Assembly: GCF_016921195.1 (NCBI RefSeq)
Contig: NZ_JAFGYF010000001.1
Span: 372,001 to 436,000, forward strand
Direction of reading: 5' to 3'
DNA from: Cellulosimicrobium cellulans
GTDB taxonomy: Bacteria > Actinomycetota > Actinomycetes > Actinomycetales > Cellulomonadaceae
Length of the DNA stretch: 64,000 nucleotides
Shown: one piece after another, positions 1 to 8,045 of the stretch
How positions within the stretch are numbered: the first letter of the stretch is position 1
Layout of the letters: every line of letters starts with the position of its first letter
Translations under genes and position numbers: made by a program
Notes under the pieces: generated by a model
Told to the model about the DNA's origin: nothing
Seen by the model: only the letters and a program-made list of their open reading frames with translations
Database searches by the model: none

Positions 1-1
1 C

Positions 2-625
2 GGCGGGGGCGGCCGCTGGGCGCTCTCGTACGACGGCGAGCCGCGCGCGGAGTACGTCGTGCAGCCCGTGCTGGGTGACTGGTACCACGTCGTGGGCGTC
101 CGCGACGCGGCCGACCAGAAGCTCAAGCTCTACGTCAACGGCGAGCTCGTCGGCCAGTCCGACGTGTGCGGCGGCACCACGCCGTCGGGCCCGCTGACGA
201 TCGGGCGCGGGCAGTGGGGCGGCAACCCCGTCGACTACTGGCCGGGCACGATCGACGACGTGCGCGTCTTCGACCGGGCGCTGTCCGACGCCGAGGTCGC
301 CCAGGTGTACACCGGCGACGACGGCGAGGAGCCGGCCCTCGACGTGACGGTCACCGCGCAGACGCGCTGTCTCGCGGGCAAGGCCTACGTGGCCGTGCGC
401 GCGACGAACGGCGAGGACGTGCCCGTGGACGTCACCCTCGCCACGCCGTTCGGGACCAAGGCGTTCACCGCCGTGGCCCCGGGGGCGAACGCGTACCAGT
501 CGTTCGCGGTGCGCGGCACGTCCGTCGAGGCGGGCGAGGCGACGATCACGGCGTCGGCCACGGTCGACGGGGAGCAGGTCACCGCGGAGGTCGTCGCGCC
601 GTACGACGCGACCACCTGCGGCTGA
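2..625 (+). CDS. LamG-domain secreted protein, C-terminal part (5' end outside window)
   Basis: The frame is open from the left edge, so only the C-terminal 207 residues are present. The first ~100 residues read like the end of a LamG/concanavalin-A-like lectin fold: WYHVVGVRD, then KLYVNGELVG, then GTIDDVRVFDRALSDAEV, the usual closing strands of this domain. A ~90-residue beta-rich tail with two cysteines follows and ends YDATTCG. Such tails are common at the end of secreted actinobacterial glycoside hydrolases and surface proteins, so the missing part may hold a catalytic domain; that is inference. The gene ends at a strong hairpin shared with the convergent gene downstream. Confidence 0.8.
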   Translation, partial: GGGGRWALSYDGEPRAEYVVQPVLGDWYHVVGVRDAADQKLKLYVNGELVGQSDVCGGTTPSGPLTIGRGQWGGNPVDYWPGTIDDVRVFDRALSDAEVAQVYTGDDGEEPALDVTVTAQTRCLAGKAYVAVRATNGEDVPVDVTLATPFGTKAFTAVAPGANAYQSFAVRGTSVEAGEATITASATVDGEQVTAEVVAPYDATTCG

Positions 626-649
626 GCTGAGCCGCGAGCGCTGACAGCA

Positions 650-699
650 GACGCCAGGCCCGCCTCGTCCGGTTCCCCGGGCGGGGCGGGCCTGGCGTC
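650..699. terminator. Bidirectional terminator hairpin
   Basis: Perfect 15-bp inverted repeat (650-664 with 685-699) around a 20-nt loop, between the convergent LamG gene and the ATPase gene. There is no long U tract, as is usual in high-G+C actinobacteria. Confidence 0.75.
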
Positions 700-719
700 G
701 TGCCCTGCGGGATCCGTCG

Positions 720-1181
720 TCAGGCGGCGAACGTCGCCCACACGGTCTTGACCGTCTCGGTGCGGTACCACCCGACGTCGAGCGAGAGCTGGCGGGCCAT
801 GTGGAGACCGACGCCGCCGGCGCCCGGTATGCGGCGCCCGGCGTAGACCGGCTCGTGCGAGACGTCGTGGTCGGCGACCTCGAGGAGGAACCGGTCGTCG
901 GTGCGGGCGAGCCGCACGATGGTGGGCGGCAGGCCGTGCCGCAGCGCGTTCGTCGCGAGCTCCGACGCGATGAGGACGAGCGTGTCCGGCGTGGCGGACA
1001 ACCGCCCGGTCGTCACCACGCCCTCGGCCTCCAGCGCCCGGATCACTCCGGACCGGAGGGCCGAGAGCTCCTCGGTCGTGCTCAGCACCCACTCCCGGAC
1101 GGGGCGGTAGCCCTCGGGCGGGTGGGAGGTGGTGAGATCGTCGTCGTCGCTCGGGACGGCGAGGGTCGGCAGGTCGTCCAT
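720..1181 (-). CDS. ATP-binding protein, RsbW/SpoIIAB-like anti-sigma type
   Basis: A 153-residue HATPase_c_2 (GHKL) protein. The N box is ELATNALRHG near the middle, followed by an acidic VADHD motif and a glycine-rich lid GAGGVGLHMARQL near the C-terminus. Small stand-alone ATPases of this kind bind sigma factors or phosphorylate STAS-domain antagonists in stress partner-switching systems. No sigma factor or STAS gene is adjacent, so the partner is unknown. An ATG at 1181 opens the conserved part; the frame runs further upstream but into low-complexity, non-conserved sequence, so this start was chosen. The downstream end meets the shared terminator at 650-699. Confidence 0.8.
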   Translation of the reverse strand: MDDLPTLAVPSDDDDLTTSHPPEGYRPVREWVLSTTEELSALRSGVIRALEAEGVVTTGRLSATPDTLVLIASELATNALRHGLPPTIVRLARTDDRFLLEVADHDVSHEPVYAGRRIPGAGGVGLHMARQLSLDVGWYRTETVKTVWATFAA

Positions 1182-1215
1182 GAGGCCCCCGGGTCGGGTC
1201 GGGTGGTCGCGCCCG

Positions 1216-1485
1216 TCAGGCGCGGCTGCGGTTTCCCTTGGTGATCGCGCCGTAGACACCCAGCGTGATGAGCGAGCCGAGGATCGCCAGGAGCCAGGTG
1301 CGGAAGTCGCCGAGGTCACCGAGCGACGTGCCGAACAGGACGGAACCGAGCCACCCTCCGAGCAGTGCCCCGAGGATGCCCAGCAGGATCGTGATGATGA
1401 TCGAGCCGGTCTGCTTTCCCGGCAGCACCGCACGCGCGATGAGCCCTGCGACGAGACCGAGCACGATGTACGCGAGCCAACCCAT
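1216..1485 (-). CDS. GlsB/YeaQ/YmgE-family membrane protein
   Basis: An 89-residue protein with three hydrophobic segments (MGWLAYIVLGLVAGLIAR, then a glycine-rich IIITILLGILGALLGGWLG, then a C-terminal segment) and a basic end. This is the transglycosylase-associated/GlsB family of small stress-response inner-membrane proteins, whose molecular role is not known. An AAGGAG ribosome-binding site lies 5-10 nt before the ATG. It reads in the same direction as the ATPase gene, 34 nt upstream of it, so the two could be co-transcribed as a stress pair. Confidence 0.85.
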   Translation of the reverse strand: MGWLAYIVLGLVAGLIARAVLPGKQTGSIIITILLGILGALLGGWLGSVLFGTSLGDLGDFRTWLLAILGSLITLGVYGAITKGNRSRA

Positions 1486-1712
1486 GGATTTCTCCTTTTT
1501 GTGTGCTGTGCGAGGTTTTGCCCCCAGCCGCGCCAGCATCGCAGCCGCGCGGGGCACTCGCACGCGGACGAGGGATCACGGCTCCCGGACCGAGCGGCTC
1601 GCCGGTGCGTCGGTCGGCTAGGGTGTGCGCGGCCCGCCGGCGCGGCCACCGGACCGCGGGTCGCTCGCCCGCGTGCGGACCACGGAGCGACGAGCGGGAC
1701 AGGGGGACGGGC

Positions 1713-2054
1713 GTGCAGCGCAACCTCGTCCACGTCTTCGACGTGACGGGCGCCGATCCTGCGCTGCTCGACGACGACCCCACCGTCCGCCGGTGCCTCG
1801 ACGCGATCGTCCGGCACGCGGGGATGACCCCGCTCGGCGAGGCGTCGCACCGGTTCGAGCCGCAGGGCACGAGCGTCGTGATCCTGCTCGCCGAGTCGCA
1901 CCTCGCCGTGCACACGTGGCCCGAGCACGGCACCGCGTACGTGACCCTCACGACCTGCCGGGCCCCGGCGTCCGCCACGTTCACCGAGGACGTGCGCGCC
2001 CTGCTCGTCGACGCGCTGGGCGCGGACGACGTCGCCGTGCGGAGCCTCGTGTGA
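1713..2054 (+). CDS. speD: S-adenosylmethionine decarboxylase proenzyme (SpeD/SpeH type)
   Basis: A 113-residue prokaryotic class AdoMet decarboxylase. The motif ESHLAVHTWPE at residues 61-71 contains the serine (Ser62) that becomes the pyruvoyl cofactor after self-cleavage, the catalytic histidine (His67) and a conserved cysteine (Cys82). The product, decarboxylated AdoMet, is the aminopropyl donor for polyamine synthesis. The GTG start has an AGGGGGA site 6 nt upstream. A TAGGGT -10-like box at about 1618 could be the promoter. The gene overlaps the next by 4 nt (GTGA) and opens a four-gene cassette whose last member is an aminopropyltransferase. Confidence 0.9.
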   Translation: MQRNLVHVFDVTGADPALLDDDPTVRRCLDAIVRHAGMTPLGEASHRFEPQGTSVVILLAESHLAVHTWPEHGTAYVTLTTCRAPASATFTEDVRALLVDALGADDVAVRSLV

Positions 2055-2806
2055 GCCGGACCCTCCCCCGGCTCGCGCTGCGCGTGGGCGAGGACGTCGT
2101 CGGCACGCCGCCCCACCGGGCGACGCCGCGCGCCGTCGCCGTCCTGTCGACCGTGCACGGTGGGACCACGTTCACCTGGGAGGAGTGGCAGCTCCTCGCG
2201 CACGACGGCTCGGACGTCTGGGTCGAGTACGACCACGACACCCGCGACGTCACGCTCCTGCACCCGACCGAGGCGTGGCCGCCGGTCGTCGACCTCTCCG
2301 GGCTGCACACCGGGCGGGCGCTCGACCTGCGCCTCGACGGGCGGCAGCACTCGCTCGTCGTGCGCGAGCGCGGCGCCGGACGGGTCGAGCACGTCGAGGG
2401 GCAGTTCGCCGAGCCGTTCGTCGTCGGGCAGCAGGTCGAGTACGTCGACCTGTCGGCCCACGGGACGGTCGTCTCGATCGAGCGCACGACCGGCCCGCTC
2501 GGTCCCGTGACGGCCGTCTACCGCGGACGGCGCATCGACGCCGCGGAGCAGCGCCGCCTCTTCGGACGCAGGGTCGCGCCGGCCTCGTTGCGTGGGGGGC
2601 GGTTCCTGGCCTTCGGGTTCGTCGGTCTCGTGCTCCTCGGGTTCTTCACCTCGTGCGCGGCACGCGCCGACTCGGACGACGGGCCGTGCACGCCCCGCAC
2701 CGTCGAGACCGTCGCACCGTCCGGCGAGGTGACCACCACCGAGCAGAGCGGCACGTGCGTGCGCCGTTCCGTCTACGGCGGCGGTGGCGGCGGGCTCGGC
2801 AAGTGA
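2051..2806 (+). CDS. DUF4178-type protein with C-terminal membrane anchor
   Basis: A 251-residue protein. Roughly residues 30-185 form a beta-rich region with the DUF4178-like pattern (GGTTFTWEEWQLL, then DVWVEYDHD, then VEGQFAEPFVVGQQVEYVDL). A single transmembrane helix lies near residues 190-210, followed by a cysteine-containing tail and a glycine run at the very end. No enzymatic motif is visible. Start-stop overlap with speD implies translational coupling. DUF4178 genes commonly sit with SpeD, DUF350 and membrane spermidine-synthase genes, as here, which suggests a shared envelope-related role; the exact function is unknown. Confidence 0.75.
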   Translation: MSRTLPRLALRVGEDVVGTPPHRATPRAVAVLSTVHGGTTFTWEEWQLLAHDGSDVWVEYDHDTRDVTLLHPTEAWPPVVDLSGLHTGRALDLRLDGRQHSLVVRERGAGRVEHVEGQFAEPFVVGQQVEYVDLSAHGTVVSIERTTGPLGPVTAVYRGRRIDAAEQRRLFGRRVAPASLRGGRFLAFGFVGLVLLGFFTSCAARADSDDGPCTPRTVETVAPSGEVTTTEQSGTCVRRSVYGGGGGGLGK

Positions 2807-2882
2807 CCCGAACGACCGTCGGACCCCTCGTCCCACCCGTACGCCCGCCCGACCTTCCCACGACCTGACCCCGGGAGACACC

Positions 2883-3116
2883 GTGATCGCAACCGCCGCC
2901 GCCCCGCTGGCGTTCCTCTGGTCCTTCTTCTCGACCGTCCTCTACTCGGCGCTCGGCATCGTCCTCCTGCTGGTCACGCTCGTGGTCGCGAACAAGGTGT
3001 TCCGGCTCAACCTGCACCGCGAGCTCGTCGACGAGCACAACGTCGCGTTCGGCGTGATGATCGCGGGCCTCGCCGTCGCGATCGGCCTCATCATCGCGGG
3101 GACGATCAGCTCCTGA
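2883..3116 (+). CDS. DUF350 small membrane protein
   Basis: A 77-residue protein with two hydrophobic helices separated by the polar segment FRLNLHRELVDEHNVAFG, typical of the DUF350/YjfL family. The GTG start is preceded by GGGAGA at a suitable distance. It is 1 nt from the following aminopropyltransferase gene and 76 nt after the DUF4178 gene. In other bacteria DUF350 proteins also travel with envelope-stress genes. The function is not established. Confidence 0.8.
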   Translation: MIATAAAPLAFLWSFFSTVLYSALGIVLLLVTLVVANKVFRLNLHRELVDEHNVAFGVMIAGLAVAIGLIIAGTISS

Positions 3117-3117
3117 C

Positions 3118-4746
3118 GTGCTCGACCAGCAGGAGCTCCCACCCGGGCGACCGCCCGAGACCGACCCCGCGCCCGCGGCCGGACGGTCCGGCCGCGCGCG
3201 CTCGATGGACCGGCCGACGGTCTTCGCCGCGGCCCTGCTCGTCGCCGTCGGCGGGCTCGTCTACGAGCTCATCCTCGGGACGGCGGCGTCGTACCTGTTC
3301 GGCGACTCCGTCGTCGCGTTCTCCGTCGCGACGGGGCTCTCGCTGTTCGGCATGGGCCTCGGCTCGCTCCTCGCACCCCGGCTCCAGCGCACCGCGGGGC
3401 TGAGCTTCGTCCGCAACGAGCTCGTGCTCTCGCTCCTCGGGGGCACGTCGGTGCTCGCGCTGTTCTGGGCGTACGCGTCGACCGAGCTCGCGTGGGTCGT
3501 GTTCGTGATCCTGTCGCTCGCGATCGGCACGGCGATCGGCGTCGAGATCCCGTTGCTCGTCGCGGTCCTCAAGGAGCGGGGGAGCGAGGGATCCGTCTCG
3601 CTCCTGTCGAAGGTGCTCGCGCTCGACTACTTCGGGGCGCTCGCGGCGTCGCTGCTGTTCCCGTTCCTCCTGCTGCCGTACCTCGGCCTCGTCCGCACCG
3701 CGTTCGCGGTCGCGGTGCTCAACGTCGCCGTCGCGGCGTTCATGCTCGCCCGCATGGGCCACCCCCCGCGGTGGACCGCGCTCGCCGCCGTGACGCTCGC
3801 CGTCCTCCTCGCGGGATTCGTCGCGGCCACGTGGCTCGAGACGCGCATCAGCGCGGGGATGTACCAGGACCCGGTCGTGGCGCAGGAGCGCAGCGCCTAC
3901 CAGCAGGTCGTCGTCACCGAGTACCGCGGCGACACCCGCCTGTACCTGGACAACCAGCTCCAGTTCTCGTCCGTCGACGAGGCCCGGTACCACGAGACCC
4001 TCGCGCACGCGGCGATGACGTCCGTCGCCTCGCCCGCGTCCGTCGCGATCCTCGGCGGGGGCGACGGGCTCCTCGCCCGCGAGGTGCTGCGGTACGGGTC
4101 GGTGCAGGAGGTCACGCTCGTCGACCTCGACCCCGCGGTGACCGACCTCGCGCGGGAGAACCGGCTCCTCACCGACCTCAACGAGCACGCGCTCGACGAC
4201 CCGCGCGTGACCGTCGTCAACGCCGACGCCTTCCGGTGGGTCGAGGACACGCCGCGGACGTTCGACGTCGTGCTGGTCGACCTGGTCGACCCGTCGACGG
4301 AGCGCGTCGCCAAGCTGTACTCGCAGGAGTTCTACGGCATGGTCGCCGCGCACCTGCGGCCGGGCGGCGCCTTCGCGACCCAGGCGACGTCCACGTACTT
4401 CACGCCGGACGCGTTCTGGCAGGTCGTGTCCACGGTCCGGGCCGCGGCGCCCGACCGCGCCGTCGTGCCGCTCACGGTCAACGTCCCGTCGTTCGGCGAG
4501 TGGGGCTTCGCGCTCTCGCTCCCCGGAGGCGGGGCGGTAGGCGAGACCGGGGAGCCCGACGACGTCCCCGGGCTCTTCGCGCGCACGCCGCTCCCGGAGG
4601 GCCTGCGGTTCCACGACGCGGCGTCGCTCGCGGCGACCACGCACCTGCCCGCCGACAACCCGCCGCGCGACCTGCCGCCGTCGACCCTGCTCTCCCCGAC
4701 CGTGCAGCGCACCTACCAGGAGGACATGCGCGCCTGGCACTACTGA
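3118..4746 (+). CDS. Membrane-embedded spermidine-synthase-like aminopropyltransferase
   Basis: A 542-residue two-part protein. Residues ~30-240 hold about seven transmembrane helices. Residues ~250-500 are a spermidine-synthase fold: LQFSSVDEARYHE (the Q...DE..YHE substrate signature) at ~281-293, the AdoMet-binding GGGDG at 313-317, and LVDLVDPS holding the catalytic-type aspartate. This is the COG4262 type of polyamine synthase with an N-terminal membrane domain. With SpeD upstream it should transfer an aminopropyl group from decarboxylated AdoMet, but the acceptor may be a lipid or membrane compound rather than putrescine (inference). The GTG at 3118 is 1 nt after the DUF350 stop; an internal ATG at 3205 is an alternative. 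The 3' end overlaps the convergent next gene by 7 nt. Confidence 0.85.
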   Translation: MLDQQELPPGRPPETDPAPAAGRSGRARSMDRPTVFAAALLVAVGGLVYELILGTAASYLFGDSVVAFSVATGLSLFGMGLGSLLAPRLQRTAGLSFVRNELVLSLLGGTSVLALFWAYASTELAWVVFVILSLAIGTAIGVEIPLLVAVLKERGSEGSVSLLSKVLALDYFGALAASLLFPFLLLPYLGLVRTAFAVAVLNVAVAAFMLARMGHPPRWTALAAVTLAVLLAGFVAATWLETRISAGMYQDPVVAQERSAYQQVVVTEYRGDTRLYLDNQLQFSSVDEARYHETLAHAAMTSVASPASVAILGGGDGLLAREVLRYGSVQEVTLVDLDPAVTDLARENRLLTDLNEHALDDPRVTVVNADAFRWVEDTPRTFDVVLVDLVDPSTERVAKLYSQEFYGMVAAHLRPGGAFATQATSTYFTPDAFWQVVSTVRAAAPDRAVVPLTVNVPSFGEWGFALSLPGGGAVGETGEPDDVPGLFARTPLPEGLRFHDAASLAATTHLPADNPPRDLPPSTLLSPTVQRTYQEDMRAWHY

Positions 4747-5759
4747 GCCGCGTGCGCCACCGCCTCCAGCGCGTCGAGCGCCGCGAACGGGTCCCCCGGG
4801 CGGGCCGCGTCGGGGCTCGTCGCGACGAGCACGACGCTCGACACCCCGCCCGCGCCGAGCTCGGCGAGCCGGGCGCGGAAGGCGTCGGGCGGCCCGACGA
4901 CGGCGAGCGCGTCGACCCACGCGTCCGGCATCGCGGCGGCGAACGCCTCGGGGGTGTCGCTCGCGTCGCGCAGGGCGCGGAAGTCGTCGGCGAACGGCAA
5001 CGGGTCGATCTGCGCCGACCAGTCCGCCTCGCCCAGGACGGCGAGGTGCGGCCGGACGATCGCGCGGGCGGTCGCGACGTCGTCGTGCACCGCACCGAGG
5101 GAGAAGGCGACGACGCGGTGCTCCCGCGGGGCGGCGTCGCCGGCGCTCGCCCGCCCGGCGTCGATCGCTGCGCGCGCGACGGCCAGGTACTCCGGGGTCA
5201 CGGGCATGTCGAGGATCGTCCCGTCGGCGACGCGGCCCGAGACCTCGAGCGAGCGCGGGCCGCGCACCCCGGCGAGCACCGGCGGCGGCGAGGCGGGCGG
5301 CGCGTGCAGCGCGACGTCGTCGACCGAGACGTACCGGCCGGACGCGGTGACGCGCTGGCCGTGCAGCAGTGCGCGCACCGTCGCCGTCGTCTCCTCGAGC
5401 ATCGCGAGCGGGCTCGCGGGCCAGACACCGATCTGCCGCATCCACGCCGGCATCCCGTGCCCGAGCCCCAGGTGCAGGCGGCCGGGGTGCAGGGCGGCGA
5501 GGGTCGCGGCCTCCATCGCGGCGGTCGACGGCGCGCGCGTCGCCGCGGGGAGGATCCCGATGCCGACGGTGAGGCGCTGCGTCGCGGCGAGGACGGTCGC
5601 GGCCTGCGCGATCCCGCCGTGGAACGTCAGGTCCTCGACCACCCACACCTCGTCGAGGCCCACCTCCTCGGCGCGGCGCGCGAACGGCACGATCCGGTCG
5701 GCGGGCAGCTCGCGCGGCAGGATCACGCCGAGCGCGGGGGTCGTCGTCGAGAGGGCCAT
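4740..5759 (-). CDS. LLM-class flavin-dependent oxidoreductase
   Basis: A 339-residue luciferase-like monooxygenase of the F420/FMN TIM-barrel family. Recognisable pieces are the N-terminal PFARRAEEVGLDEVWVVED, RLTVGIGILPAATRAP, LHLGLGHGMPAWMRQIGVWP and a C-terminal VVGPPDAFRARLAELGAGGV. Substrate and cofactor cannot be told from sequence. The ATG at 5759 is 6 nt downstream of a TACGGT -10 box on the minus strand (5766-5771), so the mRNA is probably leaderless, which supports this start. The gene is tail-to-tail with the aminopropyltransferase gene with a 7-bp overlap, leaving no room for a terminator between them. Confidence 0.85.
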   Translation of the reverse strand: MALSTTTPALGVILPRELPADRIVPFARRAEEVGLDEVWVVEDLTFHGGIAQAATVLAATQRLTVGIGILPAATRAPSTAAMEAATLAALHPGRLHLGLGHGMPAWMRQIGVWPASPLAMLEETTATVRALLHGQRVTASGRYVSVDDVALHAPPASPPPVLAGVRGPRSLEVSGRVADGTILDMPVTPEYLAVARAAIDAGRASAGDAAPREHRVVAFSLGAVHDDVATARAIVRPHLAVLGEADWSAQIDPLPFADDFRALRDASDTPEAFAAAMPDAWVDALAVVGPPDAFRARLAELGAGGVSSVVLVATSPDAARPGDPFAALDALEAVAHAAQ

Positions 5760-5859
5760 GCAGCGACCGTACCGTGACAGCGCTCCCACCTGCGGCGACG
5801 GCGGCCGGTGCGGCGCAATCCGCTGGCCGCGCACGGCCTCGCCCGCCTACCGTCGGGGC

Positions 5860-7026
5860 ATGACCGCCCTCGACGCCGCCGCCCTCGCCGACCTCGACAC
5901 GCACCTGCGCTCCGCCGCGAGCGCCGACACCTTCTCCGGCGTCGTGCGGATCGAGCGCGACGGCGACCCGCTGTTCGAGCGCGCGTACGGCGTCGCATCG
6001 CGACGTTGGGGCGCCCCCGTCCGCACGAGCACGCGGTTCGACGTCGCGTCGGTGACCAAGCTCTTCACGGCCGTCGCGGTGCTCCAGCAGGTCGGGGAGG
6101 GCCGCCTCGGGCTCGAGGACCGGATCCACGACCACGTCGACCTCGTCGGCACGACGATCCCGCGCGAGGTGACGATCCGGCACCTGCTGACGCACACGTC
6201 GGGCATCGCGGACGACGCCGACGAGGAGGCCGGCGAGTCGTACGAGGCGCTGTGGGTCGACCGCCCGAGCTACTCCGTGACGCGCACGGCGGACTTCCTC
6301 CCCGGCTTCGTCCACAAGGAGCCGAACTTCCCGCCGGGGGAGGGGTGCCGCTACTGCAACGTCGGCTTCGTCCTGGCGGGCCTCGCGCTCGAGAAGGTCA
6401 CGGGCACGACGTACCGCGAGTACGTGCGCGAGCACGTGTTCGCCCGCGCGGGCATGGACCGCTCCGGGTTCTTCCGCATGGACGAGGCCGAGCCGGACGT
6501 GGCAGAGGGCTGGGAACCCGTGCGCGACGGCTCGGACGACGGGCCTGTCACCGGGTGGCGGCAGAACATCTACTCCTACCCGCCCGTCGGCTCGCCCGAC
6601 GGCGGCGCGCACGTCACCGCGCGCGACCTCGCCCGGTTCTGGGCGGCGGTCCGCGGAGGCGAGCTCCTGCCGCCCGACCTCACGCGCACGTTCCTCACGC
6701 CGCAGGTCGAGCACGACGACGGCGACACGGGCGAGACCGACGAGAAGGACGCGCCGGAGGCCGAGCGCGCCGCGGGCGTGCACTACGGGTTCGGGCTCGA
6801 GTTCGAGCTGCTCGCCGACGGTTCCGTGCGCTCCGCGTACAAGGACGGGATCAACACCGGCGCGAGCGCGATCCTGCGCCACTACCCTGACCCGGGGACT
6901 TCGACGGACGGGGACGACGCGCTCCCGCCGGCGGGCGCGCCGGGCGTGACGGTCGTCGTCGTGTCCAACGGCGAGTCGGGAGCGTGGGGCCCGGTCCGGC
7001 GGATCGACGACCTGGTCCGCGGCTGA
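5860..7026 (+). CDS. Beta-lactamase-fold serine hydrolase (class C/esterase type)
   Basis: A 388-residue serine hydrolase. The SxxK motif is S64-V-T-K67, the YxN motif is Y165-C-N167, and a C-terminal GINTGASAI segment stands where the KTG-like strand is expected. No signal peptide is evident, so it is likely cytosolic and could be an esterase, D-aminopeptidase or lactonase rather than a resistance enzyme. A TACCGT -10 box at 5848-5853 ends 6 nt before the ATG with no ribosome-binding site, giving a leaderless start. An acidic insert (DDGDTGETDEKDAPEAE) occurs near residue 290. Confidence 0.85.
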   Translation: MTALDAAALADLDTHLRSAASADTFSGVVRIERDGDPLFERAYGVASRRWGAPVRTSTRFDVASVTKLFTAVAVLQQVGEGRLGLEDRIHDHVDLVGTTIPREVTIRHLLTHTSGIADDADEEAGESYEALWVDRPSYSVTRTADFLPGFVHKEPNFPPGEGCRYCNVGFVLAGLALEKVTGTTYREYVREHVFARAGMDRSGFFRMDEAEPDVAEGWEPVRDGSDDGPVTGWRQNIYSYPPVGSPDGGAHVTARDLARFWAAVRGGELLPPDLTRTFLTPQVEHDDGDTGETDEKDAPEAERAAGVHYGFGLEFELLADGSVRSAYKDGINTGASAILRHYPDPGTSTDGDDALPPAGAPGVTVVVVSNGESGAWGPVRRIDDLVRG

Positions 7027-7134
7027 CCGGGCCGCCCGTCCCCCGGGACCCTGCGAGCCTTCGCACGAGACCTCCACACCGTCTCGCGCGCATCGGACCC
7101 TCGGCGCCGTGGCGCTCGCCTAGGCTCGTGAGCC

Positions 7135-7869
7135 ATGCCCTCCGGAATCTCCGCCGCCCTCTCGGCCGCCCTGCCCGCCGCGTCGACGGCGGAGCCCGCG
7201 CTCGACGGCGTCGCCGGGTGGGCCGTGAACCTCATGGAGACGCTCGGCCCGGTCGGCGCCGCCATCGCGATCGCGCTCGAGAACCTGTTCCCGCCCCTGC
7301 CGAGCGAGATCATCCTGCCGCTGGCGGGCTTCACCGCGAGCCAGGGCAGCTTCGGCCTCGTCGAGGCGATCCTGTGGACGACGGCCGGGTCGATCGTCGG
7401 GGCGCTCGCCCTCTACGCCGTCGGAGCGATCATCGGGCGCGAGCGCACGCGCTGGATCGCGGAGCGCCTGCCGCTCGTCAAGGTCGCGGACGTGGACCGC
7501 ACCGAGCAGTTCTTCCTCAAGCACGGCGGCGCGACCGTCTTCTTCGGCCGCTTCATCCCGATCTTCCGCAGCCTCATCTCGATCCCGGCCGGGGTCGAGC
7601 GCATGCCGCTGTGGAAGTTCACGGCGCTCACCGCCGCGGGCAGCGCGGTGTGGAACACGATCTTCGTCTACGCCGGGTACGCGCTCGGCGAGCAGTGGCA
7701 CGTCGTGGAGGAGTACGCCGGCGTGCTCCAGAAGGTCGTCGTCGCGGTCGTCGCGGCCGCGGTCGTGTGGTTCGTCGTGACGCGCGTCTGGCGCTGGGTG
7801 CACGACGACGAGCGGCCCGCCCACGCGCGCGGCCGCAGGGACTCGACGCCCGCCCGCGACGAGGTCTGA
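7135..7869 (+). CDS. DedA-family (SNARE-associated) membrane protein
   Basis: A 244-residue polytopic membrane protein of the DedA/VTT family, thought to move lipids or undecaprenyl phosphate across the membrane. The key motifs are ENLFPPLPSE at residues 49-58, the conserved glutamate-proline re-entrant loop, and FFGRFIPIFRSLISIPAG at 136-153 with the two essential arginines (R139 and R145). The C-terminus is hydrophilic and basic. A TAGGCT box at 7121-7126 ends 8 nt before the ATG and there is no ribosome-binding site, so a leaderless start is likely. Confidence 0.9.
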   Translation: MPSGISAALSAALPAASTAEPALDGVAGWAVNLMETLGPVGAAIAIALENLFPPLPSEIILPLAGFTASQGSFGLVEAILWTTAGSIVGALALYAVGAIIGRERTRWIAERLPLVKVADVDRTEQFFLKHGGATVFFGRFIPIFRSLISIPAGVERMPLWKFTALTAAGSAVWNTIFVYAGYALGEQWHVVEEYAGVLQKVVVAVVAAAVVWFVVTRVWRWVHDDERPAHARGRRDSTPARDEV

Positions 7870-8045
7870 GCCCCCGCGGGCCGAACCTCCGCCGGGCCCG
7901 GCGAGCTCTGCGGCGCTCCCGCCCGCGCGGGGCGCAGCTCCCTGCCGGATGATCGGAGACGTGCCCGCCACGACCGGCCCACCGAGCGCGCCGTGAGCGC
8001 GCCGCGTGGCGTGCGCACCACGGCCGACGGTGCGAGGGCGGCGTC

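Noticed and set aside
3106-7077. Very long minus-strand open frame (about 1,300 codons) and similar ones at 7668-10280 and 12210-15518
   Set aside because: They are antisense to genes with clear domains. Their translations are Arg/Asp/Val-rich low-complexity strings, as expected from high-G+C shadow frames.
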